From Pseudomonadota bacterium (lineage in GTDB: Bacteria; Pseudomonadota; Gammaproteobacteria; Burkholderiales; Rhodocyclaceae), in NCBI GenBank assembly GCA_018262235.1, contig JAGTRY010000030.1, forward strand, positions 1 through 34,905: 34,905 bases of DNA, in the 5' to 3' direction. Every line of letters starts with the position of its first letter. The stretch's first letter is position 1. Positions 1-11,301 of the stretch are shown here, one piece after another. The notes beneath the pieces were generated by a model. The model worked only from the letters and a program-made list of their open reading frames with translations, was not told the DNA's origin and did not search any database. Made by a program: the position numbers and the translations under genes.

Positions 1-1250
<1,250 letters not shown>

Positions 1251-1276
1251 GTGAATCTCCCGAGTGGAGGAGGGGC

Positions 1277-1321
1277 GTGCCGGCACAGGCCACAATGGCA
1301 CACAGCCTGCCTGGGGGCAGG
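1277..1321 (-). promoter_or_regulatory. Inverted repeats in the leuA leader
   Basis: A perfect 6-bp stem (CCTGCC/GGCAGG, 1306-1311 with 1316-1321, 4-nt loop) lies 30 nt after the Leu-rich ORF. A GTGCC at 1277-1281 can pair either with the adjoining GGCAC (1282-1286) or with GGCAC at 1297-1301. These could form alternative structures in the leader RNA. No U-run follows, so an intrinsic terminator cannot be claimed. Confidence 0.3.
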
Positions 1322-1350
1322 GAACAACAACCAGAACGAAGGGTGGGGTT

Positions 1351-1455
1351 TTATCTGCGCGCGGGGCGCAGCAGCAGGCGCTTGGCCAGCAGGCCAAGGC
1401 ACAGGGAGGAGAGCAGAACGAAAGTGGTCAGCAAGAAGAGCTGTGAGGTAAGCAT
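1351..1455 (-). CDS. Leu-rich 34-aa leader peptide or tiny membrane protein upstream of leuA
   Basis: The frame starts MLTSQLFLLTTFVLL, ends RLLLRPARR and stops at TAA. Thirteen of 34 residues are leucine, including a CTG-CTG pair and a CTG-CTG-CTG run near the 3' end. It lies on the leuA strand, 252 nt before the leuA ATG. A strong promoter match (-35 at 1487-1492, -10 at 1463-1468) would start transcription within 1-3 nt of its ATG, so it would be read as a leaderless or nearly leaderless message. An in-frame ATG at 1467 falls inside the -10 box and is therefore unlikely. Placement and leucine codons suggest a leucine-sensing leader like leuL of enterics. The hydrophobic core (about residues 6-24) with a basic tail would equally suit a one-TM microprotein. 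No clear terminator with a U-run follows, so the mechanism is open. Confidence 0.5.
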   Translation of the reverse strand: MLTSQLFLLTTFVLLSSLCLGLLAKRLLLRPARR

Positions 1456-1462
1456 GGGATGA

Positions 1463-1492
1463 ACCATAACGGGCGTGGCAGCGGGCTGTCAA
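1463..1492 (-). promoter_or_regulatory. Predicted sigma70 promoter of the leuA leader
   Basis: On the minus strand there is a perfect -35 TTGACA (1487-1492), an 18-nt spacer and TATGGT (1463-1468, 4 of 6 matches). The predicted start near 1456 sits next to the ATG of the Leu-rich ORF. It is the best -35 box noted in the window. Confidence 0.5.
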
Positions 1493-1548
1493 GCGTGCGC
1501 GGCAATTTCTTTGCTTCGGGATACCTGTTCTGGAACAAGGGGAATGGT

Positions 1549-2367
1549 TCAGGTCCATGTCTCGGGTTTGCGGTAATCGCGCAAGTACATCTTGCCGCCT
1601 TGCCACACGGAATAGGGCTGCCCGGGCGGCTCTGTGGCGTCCAGCAATGCATCGCGGTAGCGCCCGGAGTTGTCCTGCGGATGGTAGCCGATGCGTTCGG
1701 CATCATCGTCATGCCACCACTTTTCTGCATTGTCCGAGACCCCGTACACCACCGCAAAACCGGCCTGCGGTGCCAGGGCCGCACAGCGAATCAGCCGGCA
1801 TAGATCAGCATGACTCAGCCAGGCGTTCAGGGCGCGCAGATTGCGGGGCTGGGGGCTGCAACTGCCGATACGCAGACAGACCGATTCGAGACCGTGGCGA
1901 TCGTGATAGAAACTTGCCAGGGCTTCGCCGTAGCACTTGCTGACGGCATACAGGCTATCAGGTCGCGGTGGCATCTGCGGGCCCACGGGCTGATCAATCC
2001 GGTAATAGCCGGTCACATGATTGGAGCTGGCCAGGATGATGCGTTTCACGCCATGCGCCAGGGCGTTGTCGTAGAGGTTGAATTGTCCGATCAGGTTGCC
2101 CTGCAGGATCGTTTTGAATCCGCGCTCCTGCGAGATGCCACCCATATGCACGACCAGTTCGGCACCTTGCAGCAGTTCGCCAACGGCCTGATGATCGGAC
2201 AGATCACAGGCCCGGAAAATCTCGTTGGCTTCAGGGGCTTCGCCGGGCGGCATCAGATCCGATAAAACCAGACAATGTGCCAGCTCGCGCAAGGGTGCCC
2301 GCAGGACGCTCGCGAGCCTGCCGGCAGCGCCAGTCAGGACGATTCGCTGAAAGGGGCGTTCATCCAT
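1549..2367 (-). CDS. NAD-dependent SDR-type dehydrogenase, uronate dehydrogenase-like
   Basis: This is an extended short-chain dehydrogenase/epimerase of 272 residues. It has the nucleotide-binding motif TGAAGRLA (residues 12-19), SSNHVTGYY near 114-122 and the catalytic pair Tyr140-xxx-Lys144. ASSNHV, the RPDSLYAVSKCYGE region, VVYGVSDN and the overall length resemble bacterial uronate dehydrogenase (Udh), which oxidises galacturonate or glucuronate to the aldarolactone. Substrate is inferred from resemblance only; other sugar epimerases share the fold. Its ATG lies 11 nt after the hypE stop on the same strand, so it is probably co-transcribed with hypF-hypE, although no link to hydrogenase maturation is known. 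No good ribosome-binding site is visible, which suggests translation by coupling. Confidence 0.75.
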   Translation of the reverse strand: MDERPFQRIVLTGAAGRLASVLRAPLRELAHCLVLSDLMPPGEAPEANEIFRACDLSDHQAVGELLQGAELVVHMGGISQERGFKTILQGNLIGQFNLYDNALAHGVKRIILASSNHVTGYYRIDQPVGPQMPPRPDSLYAVSKCYGEALASFYHDRHGLESVCLRIGSCSPQPRNLRALNAWLSHADLCRLIRCAALAPQAGFAVVYGVSDNAEKWWHDDDAERIGYHPQDNSGRYRDALLDATEPPGQPYSVWQGGKMYLRDYRKPETWT

Positions 2368-2378
2368 GGCAGGGCGCT

Positions 2379-3374
2379 TTAACAGATCCGGGGCAGCGGG
2401 TCTTCACCGAGTTCATCGATGAAGCGTTGTCCGCCCAGTGGGGTGACCAGACTGACCGTTCCGCCTGGCACCAGAGTGCCGATCCGGGCAGCCTGCGAAC
2501 CGAGCGGATGCGTGCGCCAGCATGCCAGAATTTCGTCGGCGGCATCCTCTGCGGCAATCGCCACGATGCGTCCCTCGCAGGCCAGCAAGAGGGGATTGAA
2601 GCCCAGCAACTGGCAGACACCGGTGACTTCCGGGCGCACCGGAATGGCGCTTTCCTGCAGCCTGGCGCCCAGTCCGGTGGCATGGGCTATCTCATGGAGT
2701 ACGGTCGCCAGTCCGCCCCGGGTTGGATCGCGCATGAAACGCAGACCAGTTTGTTCGCGGATCAGGCGTGCCAGCGGCAGAATGCAGGCGGCATCCGAAA
2801 CAAGATCGCTGGAGAGACCAAAATCCTCGCGTGCCATCATCACGGTGGCACCGTGGTCGCCGACCGGACCACTGACCAGCACGACATCGCCGGGCTGTAC
2901 CGCGTGGATGTCCAGCATCGAATCCGCCTTGCGCCAGCCCAGGCCGGTCGTGGCGATCAGCACGCCACTGCCCTGACCGCGTGGTACCACCTTGGTGTCG
3001 CCACCGACAATGGCTACGCCGGCTTCGCGTGCAGCGGCGCCGGCAGTCTCAAGGATCGAGCGCAGCTCGGCAATGGCAAAGCCTTCTTCGATGACCAGGT
3101 TGAAGGTCAGGGCGGCAGGTTCCGCGCCGGAAACGGCGAGGTCATTGAGCGTGCCGTGAATCGCCAGACTGCCGATATTGCCGCCGGGGAAAAACAGGGG
3201 CTGCACCGTGAAGCTGTCGCTGGCCAGCACCGGCACCCGGCCATCCGGCGCGACGGCACTGCCATCGGTGCCCGACTCGCGGCTGCCCAGCGCCGGGAAC
3301 ACCACGCTTTCGAGCAATTCCCGCATCAGCCGTCCCCCATTACCGTGGGCCAGCTGTATGTATCCATCCTGCAT
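2379..3374 (-). CDS. hypE: [NiFe]-hydrogenase maturation protein, carbamoyl dehydratase
   Basis: HypE takes the carbamoyl group that HypF places on its C-terminal cysteine and dehydrates it with ATP to a thiocyanate, the source of the cyanide ligands of the [NiFe] centre. The protein has 331 residues and ends in the diagnostic PRIC, so the acceptor cysteine is the last residue. It carries IQLAHGNGG at the N-terminus, the PurM-type ATP site (DSFTVQPLFFPGGNIG, then GTLNDLAVSGA), GGDTKVV and SGPVGDHGA. The ATG at 3374 has GGAG upstream and matches the family start. Earlier in-frame starts would add a basic tail not typical of HypE. It follows hypF after 92 nt. hypA, hypB, hypC and hypD are not in the window. 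Confidence 0.97.
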   Translation of the reverse strand: MQDGYIQLAHGNGGRLMRELLESVVFPALGSRESGTDGSAVAPDGRVPVLASDSFTVQPLFFPGGNIGSLAIHGTLNDLAVSGAEPAALTFNLVIEEGFAIAELRSILETAGAAAREAGVAIVGGDTKVVPRGQGSGVLIATTGLGWRKADSMLDIHAVQPGDVVLVSGPVGDHGATVMMAREDFGLSSDLVSDAACILPLARLIREQTGLRFMRDPTRGGLATVLHEIAHATGLGARLQESAIPVRPEVTGVCQLLGFNPLLLACEGRIVAIAAEDAADEILACWRTHPLGSQAARIGTLVPGGTVSLVTPLGGQRFIDELGEDPLPRIC

Positions 3375-3466
3375 GGGTTCGGATCTCCGTTGGCGAGCGA
3401 AACGCGCGCCGGAACGCATCAAGGGATGCACATCATAAGCCAAGCCCGGGCGATTTGCCGCGCGTT

Positions 3467-5692
3467 TCAGGCCTCTGCGGCGAGACATTCCATGAGTTGG
3501 CCAAGCGCCAGTCCGGCATCATTGACGCTCTGGCGCCGGGGCAGGATCAATGCTGTGCCCTGTTCGTGCAGACACTGGATGAGCAGGCTGTTCTGGAATA
3601 CGCCGCCGGTGGCGCCGAGTGTGATGCCATCGCGCAGACCGAGCCGTGCCGGCAGCTCGGCTACGGCGCGGGCCAGGGCTTCATGCAATGCCCGCGCACG
3701 CGTTGCGGGCGCTACCGTCGTATCGAGCAAACCGTCCAGCCAGACTTGCCAATCCAGCTCCCACAATCCGTCGCGCTGTAGCCAGGCGATCGGCCAGTGC
3801 GGCGTTGTGCCGGTGCAGGTTTCCGCCAAAGCCTGCAAGCGCATGGGGCCTTCGCCTTCGAAACTGGCTTCGGTGCATACGCCGAGCAAGGCCGCAGCGG
3901 CATCGAACAGGCGTCCGATGGCCGAGGTCTGCGGGCTGTTGAAACCACGTTGCCAGGCAGCTTGCAGCAAGCCGAGCTGAGGATGCCAGGCCGGTGCAGT
4001 TCGCCCGGCTTCCCATAGCAGACCTGCTGCGCTGCGCCAGCCTTCGCGGCTGGCCGCCTCTCCGCCAGGCAAGCGGAAGGGGCGCAGGCGGGCCACACGC
4101 TGCCAGTTCCCGGGCCTGCCAAGCAACCATTCGCCCCCCCACAGCGTGCCGTCCGGACCAAGGCCGACACCATCCCAGGCCAGCGTCAGCCAGGTGTCGA
4201 TGTGCGGGTATTCGGCAGCCAGTGTACTGGCATGTGCATGATGATGCCATGCTGAGTGCAGCGGCAGACCGGTGCCTTCCGCCCAGCGCCGGCTGTGGTA
4301 ATCGGGGTGGGCATCAAGCACGATACGCGTGGGCTGGACCTGATACAGGCGGCTCAGATCCGCCACCGTGCGCGCCAGCCAGCTCATGCTTTCGGGATGC
4401 GAAAGGTCGCCGATGTGGGGAGAAACCACGGCGCGATTTCCCCAACCCAGCGCGATGCATACTTTCTGTTCGCCGCCGAGTGCCAGGGTGGGCTGGCTCA
4501 GCGCGGCGGCGAGGCGCCATTCCTGCGGTGCATCGCCACGCCCGAGGCGGATCGGCTGGGCCTGTGTGCCGCAGACTTGCCACACGCTGTCTTCCGCCGG
4601 GCGCAGGATCGGCCGGTTGTGATGCAGGAAACCATCGGCAATGGCATGCAGACGGGATTCGGCTTCGTCCGGCGCAATCGCAATCGGCTCGCCGGAGAGA
4701 TTGCCGGAGGTGGCGATCAGCGGCCCGCCAAAGTCGCGCACCAGCAGGGCTTGCAAGGGACTGTGCGGCAGCATCGCGCCGATGCGGCGCATACCCGGCG
4801 CCACCCCTTCGGCGAGAGTCTGTGCGGTATGGGTATGGACCAACACGATGGGGCGCTGCGGCGTTCGCAACAGACGCAGCTCTTCGGGCGTGGGGTGCAG
4901 GTATTCTCTGAGCATGTCGGCGCCATCGTGTCCGGACTCATCGAACAGCACCGCGAAGGGGCGCGCGGGGCGCTGCTTGCGTTCGCGCAGGCGGCTTACC
5001 GTCGCAGCGTTGCGCGCGTCTCCCATCAGGTGATAACCGCCCACACCGCGCACGGCAATGATCCGGCCCGCCCGTAAGGCATCGAGGGCTGCTTGCAAGG
5101 CCGCTTCACCGTGCATATCGCCCCAGCTGAGCTGCGGACCGCAGACGGGGCAGGCGACCGGTTCAGCGTGGAAACGGCGATCCGCCGGATCGGCATATTC
5201 CTGCGCACAGGCCGGGCACAGTTCGAAGCCGGCCATCGAAGTGCGTGCCCGGTCATAAGGCAGGGCATCGATCAGCGTGTAGCGCGGGCCACACTGGGTA
5301 CAGTTGATGAAGGGGTAGCGATAGCGCCGGTCTGCCGGATCGAAAAGTTCGCGCCGGCAGTCTTCGCACAAATGCGTGTCGGGCGGCAAGTGAATGTCAG
5401 CAGCATCACCGCGATGGCTTTCCAGGATCGCGAAACCGCTACGCGCCAGAGGTATTTCTTCGCTGCGGGCGGCAAGGATTTCTGGCCGGGCCAAGGGCGG
5501 CGCATCCTGGGTCAGGCGCTGCTGGAACTGCGCCAGTGTAGCCGCCTCACCTTCCACTTCGATCAGGACCGTGCCGGACTGATTCTGCACCCAGCCGCCC
5601 AGCCCCAATTCGTGGGCAAGCCGGTGCACGAAAGGCCGGAAGCCCACGCCCTGCACGATGCCGCTGAGGCTCAGATGCAGGCGCTGGGGCAT
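3467..5692 (-). CDS. hypF: Carbamoyltransferase HypF
   Basis: HypF makes carbamoyl-adenylate from carbamoyl phosphate and ATP and transfers the carbamoyl group to HypE. All four parts are visible in the 741 residues from the ATG at 5692. An acylphosphatase-like domain carries GIVQGVGFRPF (11-21). Two zinc-finger cysteine sets follow at 109/112/131/134 and 159/162/181/184. A YrdC-like domain starts near 195 (VRGVGGYHL), and the C-terminal Kae1-like domain contains the HHHAH metal motif and GATGGVFQNSLL. A TTG at 5707 would add five residues; neither start has a clear ribosome-binding site. The gene begins about 50 nt after the LigE gene ends, so it may be read from that transcript. With hypE it provides only the cyanide-ligand arm of [NiFe] maturation here. 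Confidence 0.97.
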   Translation of the reverse strand: MPQRLHLSLSGIVQGVGFRPFVHRLAHELGLGGWVQNQSGTVLIEVEGEAATLAQFQQRLTQDAPPLARPEILAARSEEIPLARSGFAILESHRGDAADIHLPPDTHLCEDCRRELFDPADRRYRYPFINCTQCGPRYTLIDALPYDRARTSMAGFELCPACAQEYADPADRRFHAEPVACPVCGPQLSWGDMHGEAALQAALDALRAGRIIAVRGVGGYHLMGDARNAATVSRLRERKQRPARPFAVLFDESGHDGADMLREYLHPTPEELRLLRTPQRPIVLVHTHTAQTLAEGVAPGMRRIGAMLPHSPLQALLVRDFGGPLIATSGNLSGEPIAIAPDEAESRLHAIADGFLHHNRPILRPAEDSVWQVCGTQAQPIRLGRGDAPQEWRLAAALSQPTLALGGEQKVCIALGWGNRAVVSPHIGDLSHPESMSWLARTVADLSRLYQVQPTRIVLDAHPDYHSRRWAEGTGLPLHSAWHHHAHASTLAAEYPHIDTWLTLAWDGVGLGPDGTLWGGEWLLGRPGNWQRVARLRPFRLPGGEAASREGWRSAAGLLWEAGRTAPAWHPQLGLLQAAWQRGFNSPQTSAIGRLFDAAAALLGVCTEASFEGEGPMRLQALAETCTGTTPHWPIAWLQRDGLWELDWQVWLDGLLDTTVAPATRARALHEALARAVAELPARLGLRDGITLGATGGVFQNSLLIQCLHEQGTALILPRRQSVNDAGLALGQLMECLAAEA

Positions 5693-5742
5693 GAGGAGAT
5701 CAAGCAAAGAAAACGCATGCGCGGATGATAGCGCGCGGCGGC

Positions 5743-6573
5743 TCAGGGATCGTCGCGGACTCGTAGAAAGCTCGGAAAACGTGGCAAGCCCGAGGCGGTC
5801 AGGGCTCGGAAGCGATAGGTGATGGTCGTGCCGATGGGGGGCGGCGCCTCGCGCTGGGCATCGCTGAAGCCGGTGCCGATGCGGAAACGACGTCCATCCG
5901 GCAGTTCGACAAGCAGGGCGCCAAGCCGGCCGGCGTGCTTGCCTTTGCCGGGAACGTGGCCGACCACGCGTGCTTCGCTGTCTTCCCAGGGCTTGAGCTT
6001 GAGCAGCACATCGCTGCGCCCGGTCAGATAGGGCGCATCGGCCCGGTGCAGCATCAAGCCTTCGCCACCGCCGCGCACAATCTCTTCAAGCTTGCGCTGC
6101 AGACTGGCCCGGTTATCGATGCGGAACTGTTCAATGGCTTGCAACCAGGGCGCATTGGCTGTTGCGGTAAGGTACCGGATGCGTTCGGCGCGCGTCGTGA
6201 AATCTCCGGGAGCATCCGGCAACTCGAAGATCATGTAACGCACCGTGCGCCATTCTTCGTCTATCGGAACGTCCTTGCGTACGATGCCGGAGAGGCGCTC
6301 GAAGCGGCCACGTCCGGCCCACAACTCGCCATCCAGGGGCGTGGGCGGCAGGCTGCGTACAAACCATTCCGGCGCGTGAACCGGATTGCCACTGCGGAAA
6401 CGCAGTGTCTGACCATCCCAGATCGCGCGGACGCCATCGAGCTTTTCGCTGATCAGATAATCCGCCGGATCAATGCCATTGCGATAGACCTCGGCAAGCA
6501 GGATCGCCGGTTCGGCCCGGGCGATTGCCGGGTAGAGCAGCATGAGCAGCAGCAAACGCAAGAAAACGCGCAT
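5743..6573 (-). CDS. ligE: Periplasmic ATP-dependent DNA ligase (LigE type)
   Basis: This is a minimal ATP-dependent DNA ligase of 276 residues, much shorter than the NAD-dependent replicative LigA. The first 20 residues are a signal peptide (hydrophobic LRLLLLMLLYPAIA, cleavage likely after ARA), so the enzyme is probably exported. The adenylation domain has motif I EKLDGVRA with the nucleophilic Lys44, then LDGELW (motif III), GGGEGLMLHR (motif IV) and LLKLKPW (motif V). The OB domain follows (VVGHVPGKGKHAGRLGALLVE). LigE enzymes seal nicks and are discussed in connection with DNA uptake or extracellular DNA in Gram-negatives. The ATG at 6573 has GGGAGA close upstream. No competence genes are seen nearby. 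Confidence 0.9.
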   Translation of the reverse strand: MRVFLRLLLLMLLYPAIARAEPAILLAEVYRNGIDPADYLISEKLDGVRAIWDGQTLRFRSGNPVHAPEWFVRSLPPTPLDGELWAGRGRFERLSGIVRKDVPIDEEWRTVRYMIFELPDAPGDFTTRAERIRYLTATANAPWLQAIEQFRIDNRASLQRKLEEIVRGGGEGLMLHRADAPYLTGRSDVLLKLKPWEDSEARVVGHVPGKGKHAGRLGALLVELPDGRRFRIGTGFSDAQREAPPPIGTTITYRFRALTASGLPRFPSFLRVRDDP

Positions 6574-6657
6574 GGAAGTCTCCCGCGAGGAAATGCGCCA
6601 AGTTATCGTGTGTGGCGCACGCGGTCTGCTGTCCGGAAGGTCAGGCGGAATGCTGGC

Positions 6658-7872
6658 TCAGAGCTTGAACGCGCCGTCGTCGTAGGCCACGCAGTAGTGT
6701 TTCCAGTCAGCCTCGACCTGTTCGGCACACTGTTCGGCGAGGCTCAGCAAGCGGCTGCGCCACTTATGGCGCAGACCGAATTCGACCAGCTCGTCGGCGA
6801 TGGCCGAGCCCTTGCGGCCACTGCTGCGCAATTGCGCCCAGGCAGTCAGTTCGCCCATCTGGCACAGCAATTCCCGGAACAGGCGCGGCTTGCCGGCGGC
6901 TTCGCGCAGATCGACACGATCCTGGGAGGGCTGCAGTTCGCGCAGTACGCAAGCGCGACGGCCCAGTTCCAGGGCGTGCAGGAATGCCGTCGGGATGACC
7001 TGCATCATCTGCTGGACGGCGATGACGCGTTGCGCGTCCGAATGCCAGCGTGGTTCGTGGTTGCGCAGGAAGGGCGTCAGCGCAGAAGGCTGGGCTTCCT
7101 TCAGGTCCAGCAGATAATGATCGTCCGGGCCGCCACGGCCGCGCACCAGAATCACATAGCGCTCCAGCCCCAGACTGGCGTTGCCACTGATCCGGCGGGC
7201 CACATCGAGTACTTCGAAAAATCCGGGTTGGGGTTGGGTACTGGCGAACTGCTCCATCAAGGACTGCACCCGGGCGTACTGCTTGTCACTGGCAGGCAAG
7301 GCCTTGTCACCATCCACGCGTAGGCTGCGCCGTTTGCCAGCGCGCCGGGTGCGGCTATCCAGCAAATTCTTGCGGCTGCGGTCGCGCAGATTCTCCAGCT
7401 GATCCCGGATCAAACCCTGTGCGGTGTCACGCTCCAGCCAGCGGGCCTTGCCACTGGCCAGACTATCGGCATAGGCATTGATGAAGGCCATGCCATGCTC
7501 GATGGTCTCGTCGCGCTTGAAACCCAGGCCAGGCGCGGCGAGCAAGACGCTGGCCACAAAGCGCACCAGAGCCCAGCTGGCGGGCGCCAGCGTGGCCTCG
7601 TCAAAATCGTTCAGATCGAAATACACCAGGCGGTTATCGGCCTTGTAACTGCCAAAGTTTTCCAGATGCAGGTCACCGCTGGTCCACGCCAGGGGCGCCT
7701 TGTAGAGCGATTTCTCGTCCGGCATGCGGGCATGGAACAGGGCATTGGTGCCGCGCAGGAAAGCGAACGGATCGCGGCGCAGGAGAGCGTATTTGAGGGC
7801 GAGCCGTTCGGGATCGCGACCGGCGTGTTGATGGATGAGGCTATCGACCAGACTGTCGTTGGTGCGGGGCAT
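6658..7872 (-). CDS. DUF2252 family protein
   Basis: A 404-residue cytoplasmic protein of the DUF2252 family, whose members have a protein-kinase-like fold and no settled function. Kinase-like signatures are SGDLHLENFGSY (residues 65-76, resembling the catalytic-loop HxDxxxxN region) and YFDLNDFDEA (84-93, resembling the metal-binding DFD). A conserved basic stretch RSRKNLLDSRTRR and a later VRGRGGPDDHYLLDLKEA are also family features. No signal peptide or membrane segment is present. It lies upstream of ligE on the same strand with an 84-nt gap. The start is supported by GAGACG ahead of the ATG. The family call is secure; no biochemical role is assigned. Confidence 0.85.
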   Translation of the reverse strand: MPRTNDSLVDSLIHQHAGRDPERLALKYALLRRDPFAFLRGTNALFHARMPDEKSLYKAPLAWTSGDLHLENFGSYKADNRLVYFDLNDFDEATLAPASWALVRFVASVLLAAPGLGFKRDETIEHGMAFINAYADSLASGKARWLERDTAQGLIRDQLENLRDRSRKNLLDSRTRRAGKRRSLRVDGDKALPASDKQYARVQSLMEQFASTQPQPGFFEVLDVARRISGNASLGLERYVILVRGRGGPDDHYLLDLKEAQPSALTPFLRNHEPRWHSDAQRVIAVQQMMQVIPTAFLHALELGRRACVLRELQPSQDRVDLREAAGKPRLFRELLCQMGELTAWAQLRSSGRKGSAIADELVEFGLRHKWRSRLLSLAEQCAEQVEADWKHYCVAYDDGAFKL

Positions 7873-8010
7873 GGGGCGTCTCGTTTTCTGTTTTTGGACA
7901 TAACCGCAGATCTTAGCCCTGCAGGGATGACAAGTCCGTGACAGTGAGCTGCCTGGCCCGCGCCATGCGCCGCGCGGAAATGATCCAAATCTCCCGACAG
8001 ACAGCCGGTG

Positions 8011-8325
8011 TCAGTGGCTCAGCTTGAGTCCGACAATGCCGGCAAAGATCAGCGCAAGACTCACCAGACGCAGGGTGGTGGCACTCTCGCCGAGAACGAG
8101 GATGCCGAACAGTGCCGTGCCGATGGCACCGATGCCGGTCCACACCGCGTAGGCCGTGCCCAGTGGCAAGGTGCGCAACGCGACACCCAGCAACACGACG
8201 CTGGCGATCATGGCCGCGATAGTGCCGACCGAGGGCCACAGGCGGCTGAAACCATCGGTGTACTTGAGGCCGACGGCCCAGCCCACTTCCATGAGGCCGG
8301 CAATGATCAGGATGAACCAGGGCAT
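8011..8325 (-). CDS. sugE: SMR-family guanidinium exporter (SugE/Gdx type)
   Basis: A 104-residue inner-membrane protein with four predicted TM helices, the size of the small multidrug resistance family. Its sequence follows E. coli SugE (Gdx) closely: [20 protein letters not shown] contains the membrane Glu (residue 13) that couples proton and substrate. [18 protein letters not shown] and [16 protein letters not shown] match the later helices. The SugE subtype exports guanidinium in exchange for protons. No guanidine riboswitch is evident upstream. It starts 64 nt after the prfC stop on the same strand. The ATG at 8325 gives the family length; a longer upstream frame runs antiparallel to nothing but reads into the prfC end and is not real. 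Confidence 0.93.
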   Translation of the reverse strand: MPWFILIIAGLMEVGWAVGLKYTDGFSRLWPSVGTIAAMIASVVLLGVALRTLPLGTAYAVWTGIGAIGTALFGILVLGESATTLRLVSLALIFAGIVGLKLSH

Positions 8326-8389
8326 GATTACTGAATAATCGGAAACCGGGCGGGGCAGGGGTGTGGCTCTCTCCCCCGCAGCCCTGGGT

Positions 8390-9964
<1,575 letters not shown>

Positions 9965-10087
9965 GGTGTGCGGCTTTCGGACAAGGCGCGGATTATACGT
10001 GAGGCGCCGGGCCCGGTCGCGTGCGGATTTGATTGCGCCGGAAGGCGGGCCTACCATCGCCTCCTTCTGCATTGATCAAGGCTTCTC

Positions 10088-11116
10088 ATGCGTATCGTTG
10101 CGAATCCCCATCAGGCCGCGCACCACGCGGAGTTCGAGTTCTATCGCGGTCGCCGGGTGGCCTGTTTTGAAACGCCGAGCCGGGCGGAGTACGTTCTGCA
10201 GGCGGTCCAGCAGGCCGGCTTCACGGTAGAAGCGCCTCTCGCCTTGAACGCATCAAGCTTGTTGGGCGTGCACAGTCAGCGTTATCTGGACTTCCTTCAG
10301 GGCGCCTGGGCCGAATGGCTGGCCAGCGGCAACGAAGGTGATGCCTTTCCATGCGTATGGCCGATCCGCGGCATGCGCAGCGACCACACGCCGCACAACT
10401 TCGCCGCACGCATGGGGCTGTTTTCCTTCGACACCGGTTCGCCCCTGACTGCCGGCACCTGGCAAGCGGCACGCAGCGGCGCCGACTGTGCCCTGACTGC
10501 CGCCCACTGGCTGACGGCGGGCGAACGCAGCGCTTTCGTGCTGACGCGTCCGCCTGGTCACCATGCCGGTGCGGAATTCTTCGGCGGTTACTGCTTTCTG
10601 AACAACGCCGCAATTGCGGCGCAAGCGCTGCGTGATGGCGGCGCCAAGCGGGTCGCGATCCTCGATGTGGATTTTCACCATGGCAACGGCACGCAGGATA
10701 TTTTCTACCGGCGCGGCGATGTGTTCTTCGCCAGCATTCACGGCGATCCGGCGACCGAATATCCGTTCTTTCTGGGGCACGCGGATGAAACCGGCGAAGG
10801 GGCCGGCGCGGGCTGCAACCTGAATCTACCGCTGCCGGCCGGTACCTCGGTGGCAGGCTGGTTCACGGCGCTTGAGGCAGCACTTGAGCGGATTGGCGCC
10901 TTCAAACCCGAGGCGCTGGTCGTGTCACTGGGCGTGGATGCCTTTGCAGGCGACCCGATCAGCAAGTTCCAGTTGCAGACACCGGATTACCGGCACCTTG
11001 GCGAACGCCTGCAAGGGCTGGGCTTGCCCACGTTGTTTGTCCTGGAGGGCGGCTACGCGGTGGCCGAGATCGGGGATAACGTGGTGGCCGCCTTGCAAGG
11101 ATTCTGCGGGGACTGA
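10088..11116 (+). CDS. aphA: Acetylpolyamine amidohydrolase / class II HDAC-like deacetylase
   Basis: This 342-residue zinc hydrolase of the arginase/deacetylase superfamily removes acetyl groups from acetylated polyamines. The catalytic pair is His158-His159 (RPPGHHAG). The zinc ligands are Asp195 and His197 (LDVDFHHGNGT) and Asp284 (SLGVDAFAGDP), and the transition-state tyrosine is Tyr323 (EGGYAV). As far as I recall, these positions coincide with those of the Mycoplana ramosa enzyme, which supports polyamine rather than histone-like substrates. Other substrates, such as small amides, cannot be excluded. An AAGG lies 9 nt before the ATG. It stands alone; no polyamine transport or synthesis genes are adjacent. 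Confidence 0.88.
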   Translation: MRIVANPHQAAHHAEFEFYRGRRVACFETPSRAEYVLQAVQQAGFTVEAPLALNASSLLGVHSQRYLDFLQGAWAEWLASGNEGDAFPCVWPIRGMRSDHTPHNFAARMGLFSFDTGSPLTAGTWQAARSGADCALTAAHWLTAGERSAFVLTRPPGHHAGAEFFGGYCFLNNAAIAAQALRDGGAKRVAILDVDFHHGNGTQDIFYRRGDVFFASIHGDPATEYPFFLGHADETGEGAGAGCNLNLPLPAGTSVAGWFTALEAALERIGAFKPEALVVSLGVDAFAGDPISKFQLQTPDYRHLGERLQGLGLPTLFVLEGGYAVAEIGDNVVAALQGFCGD

Positions 11117-11128
11117 TCTGCTGAAGGC

Positions 11129-11149
11129 TTGAACGCAATAGCGCTTCAA
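11129..11149 (+). terminator. Possible weak terminator after the amidohydrolase gene
   Basis: TTGAACGC (11129-11136) pairs with GCGCTTCAA (11141-11149) with a one-base bulge and an AATA loop. A T5 run comes only about 13 nt later, so intrinsic termination would be weak. Confidence 0.3.
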
Positions 11150-11301
11150 TCCTGTTGTGGAGTTTTTAATCCTTTTTACACCCTTGTCGCTTTGTCCTCC
11201 CCGTATTTGGCCGTAGACCCATGCATGGATAAGCAGACAGGAGAAGGCGTCTGTATTGCGGGCCGCGTGTCCGCCAACGGCGGCAGAAGGAGGGTTCAAT
11301 C

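Noticed and set aside
2277-3980. A 567-codon plus-strand frame
   Set aside because: Antisense to hypE and hypF; Arg/Ser/Ala-rich with no recognisable domain.
8326-8389. Possible guanidine riboswitch before sugE
   Set aside because: Only 64 nt separate prfC and sugE. The ACGR loops of the guanidine-II type and the long conserved core of guanidine-I are not visible. A GCGGGG/CCCCGC stem is present but without a U-run.
11161-11250. A sigma28 flagellar promoter for the FlxA-like gene
   Set aside because: No acceptable TAAA and GCCGATAA pair at the required spacing was found.
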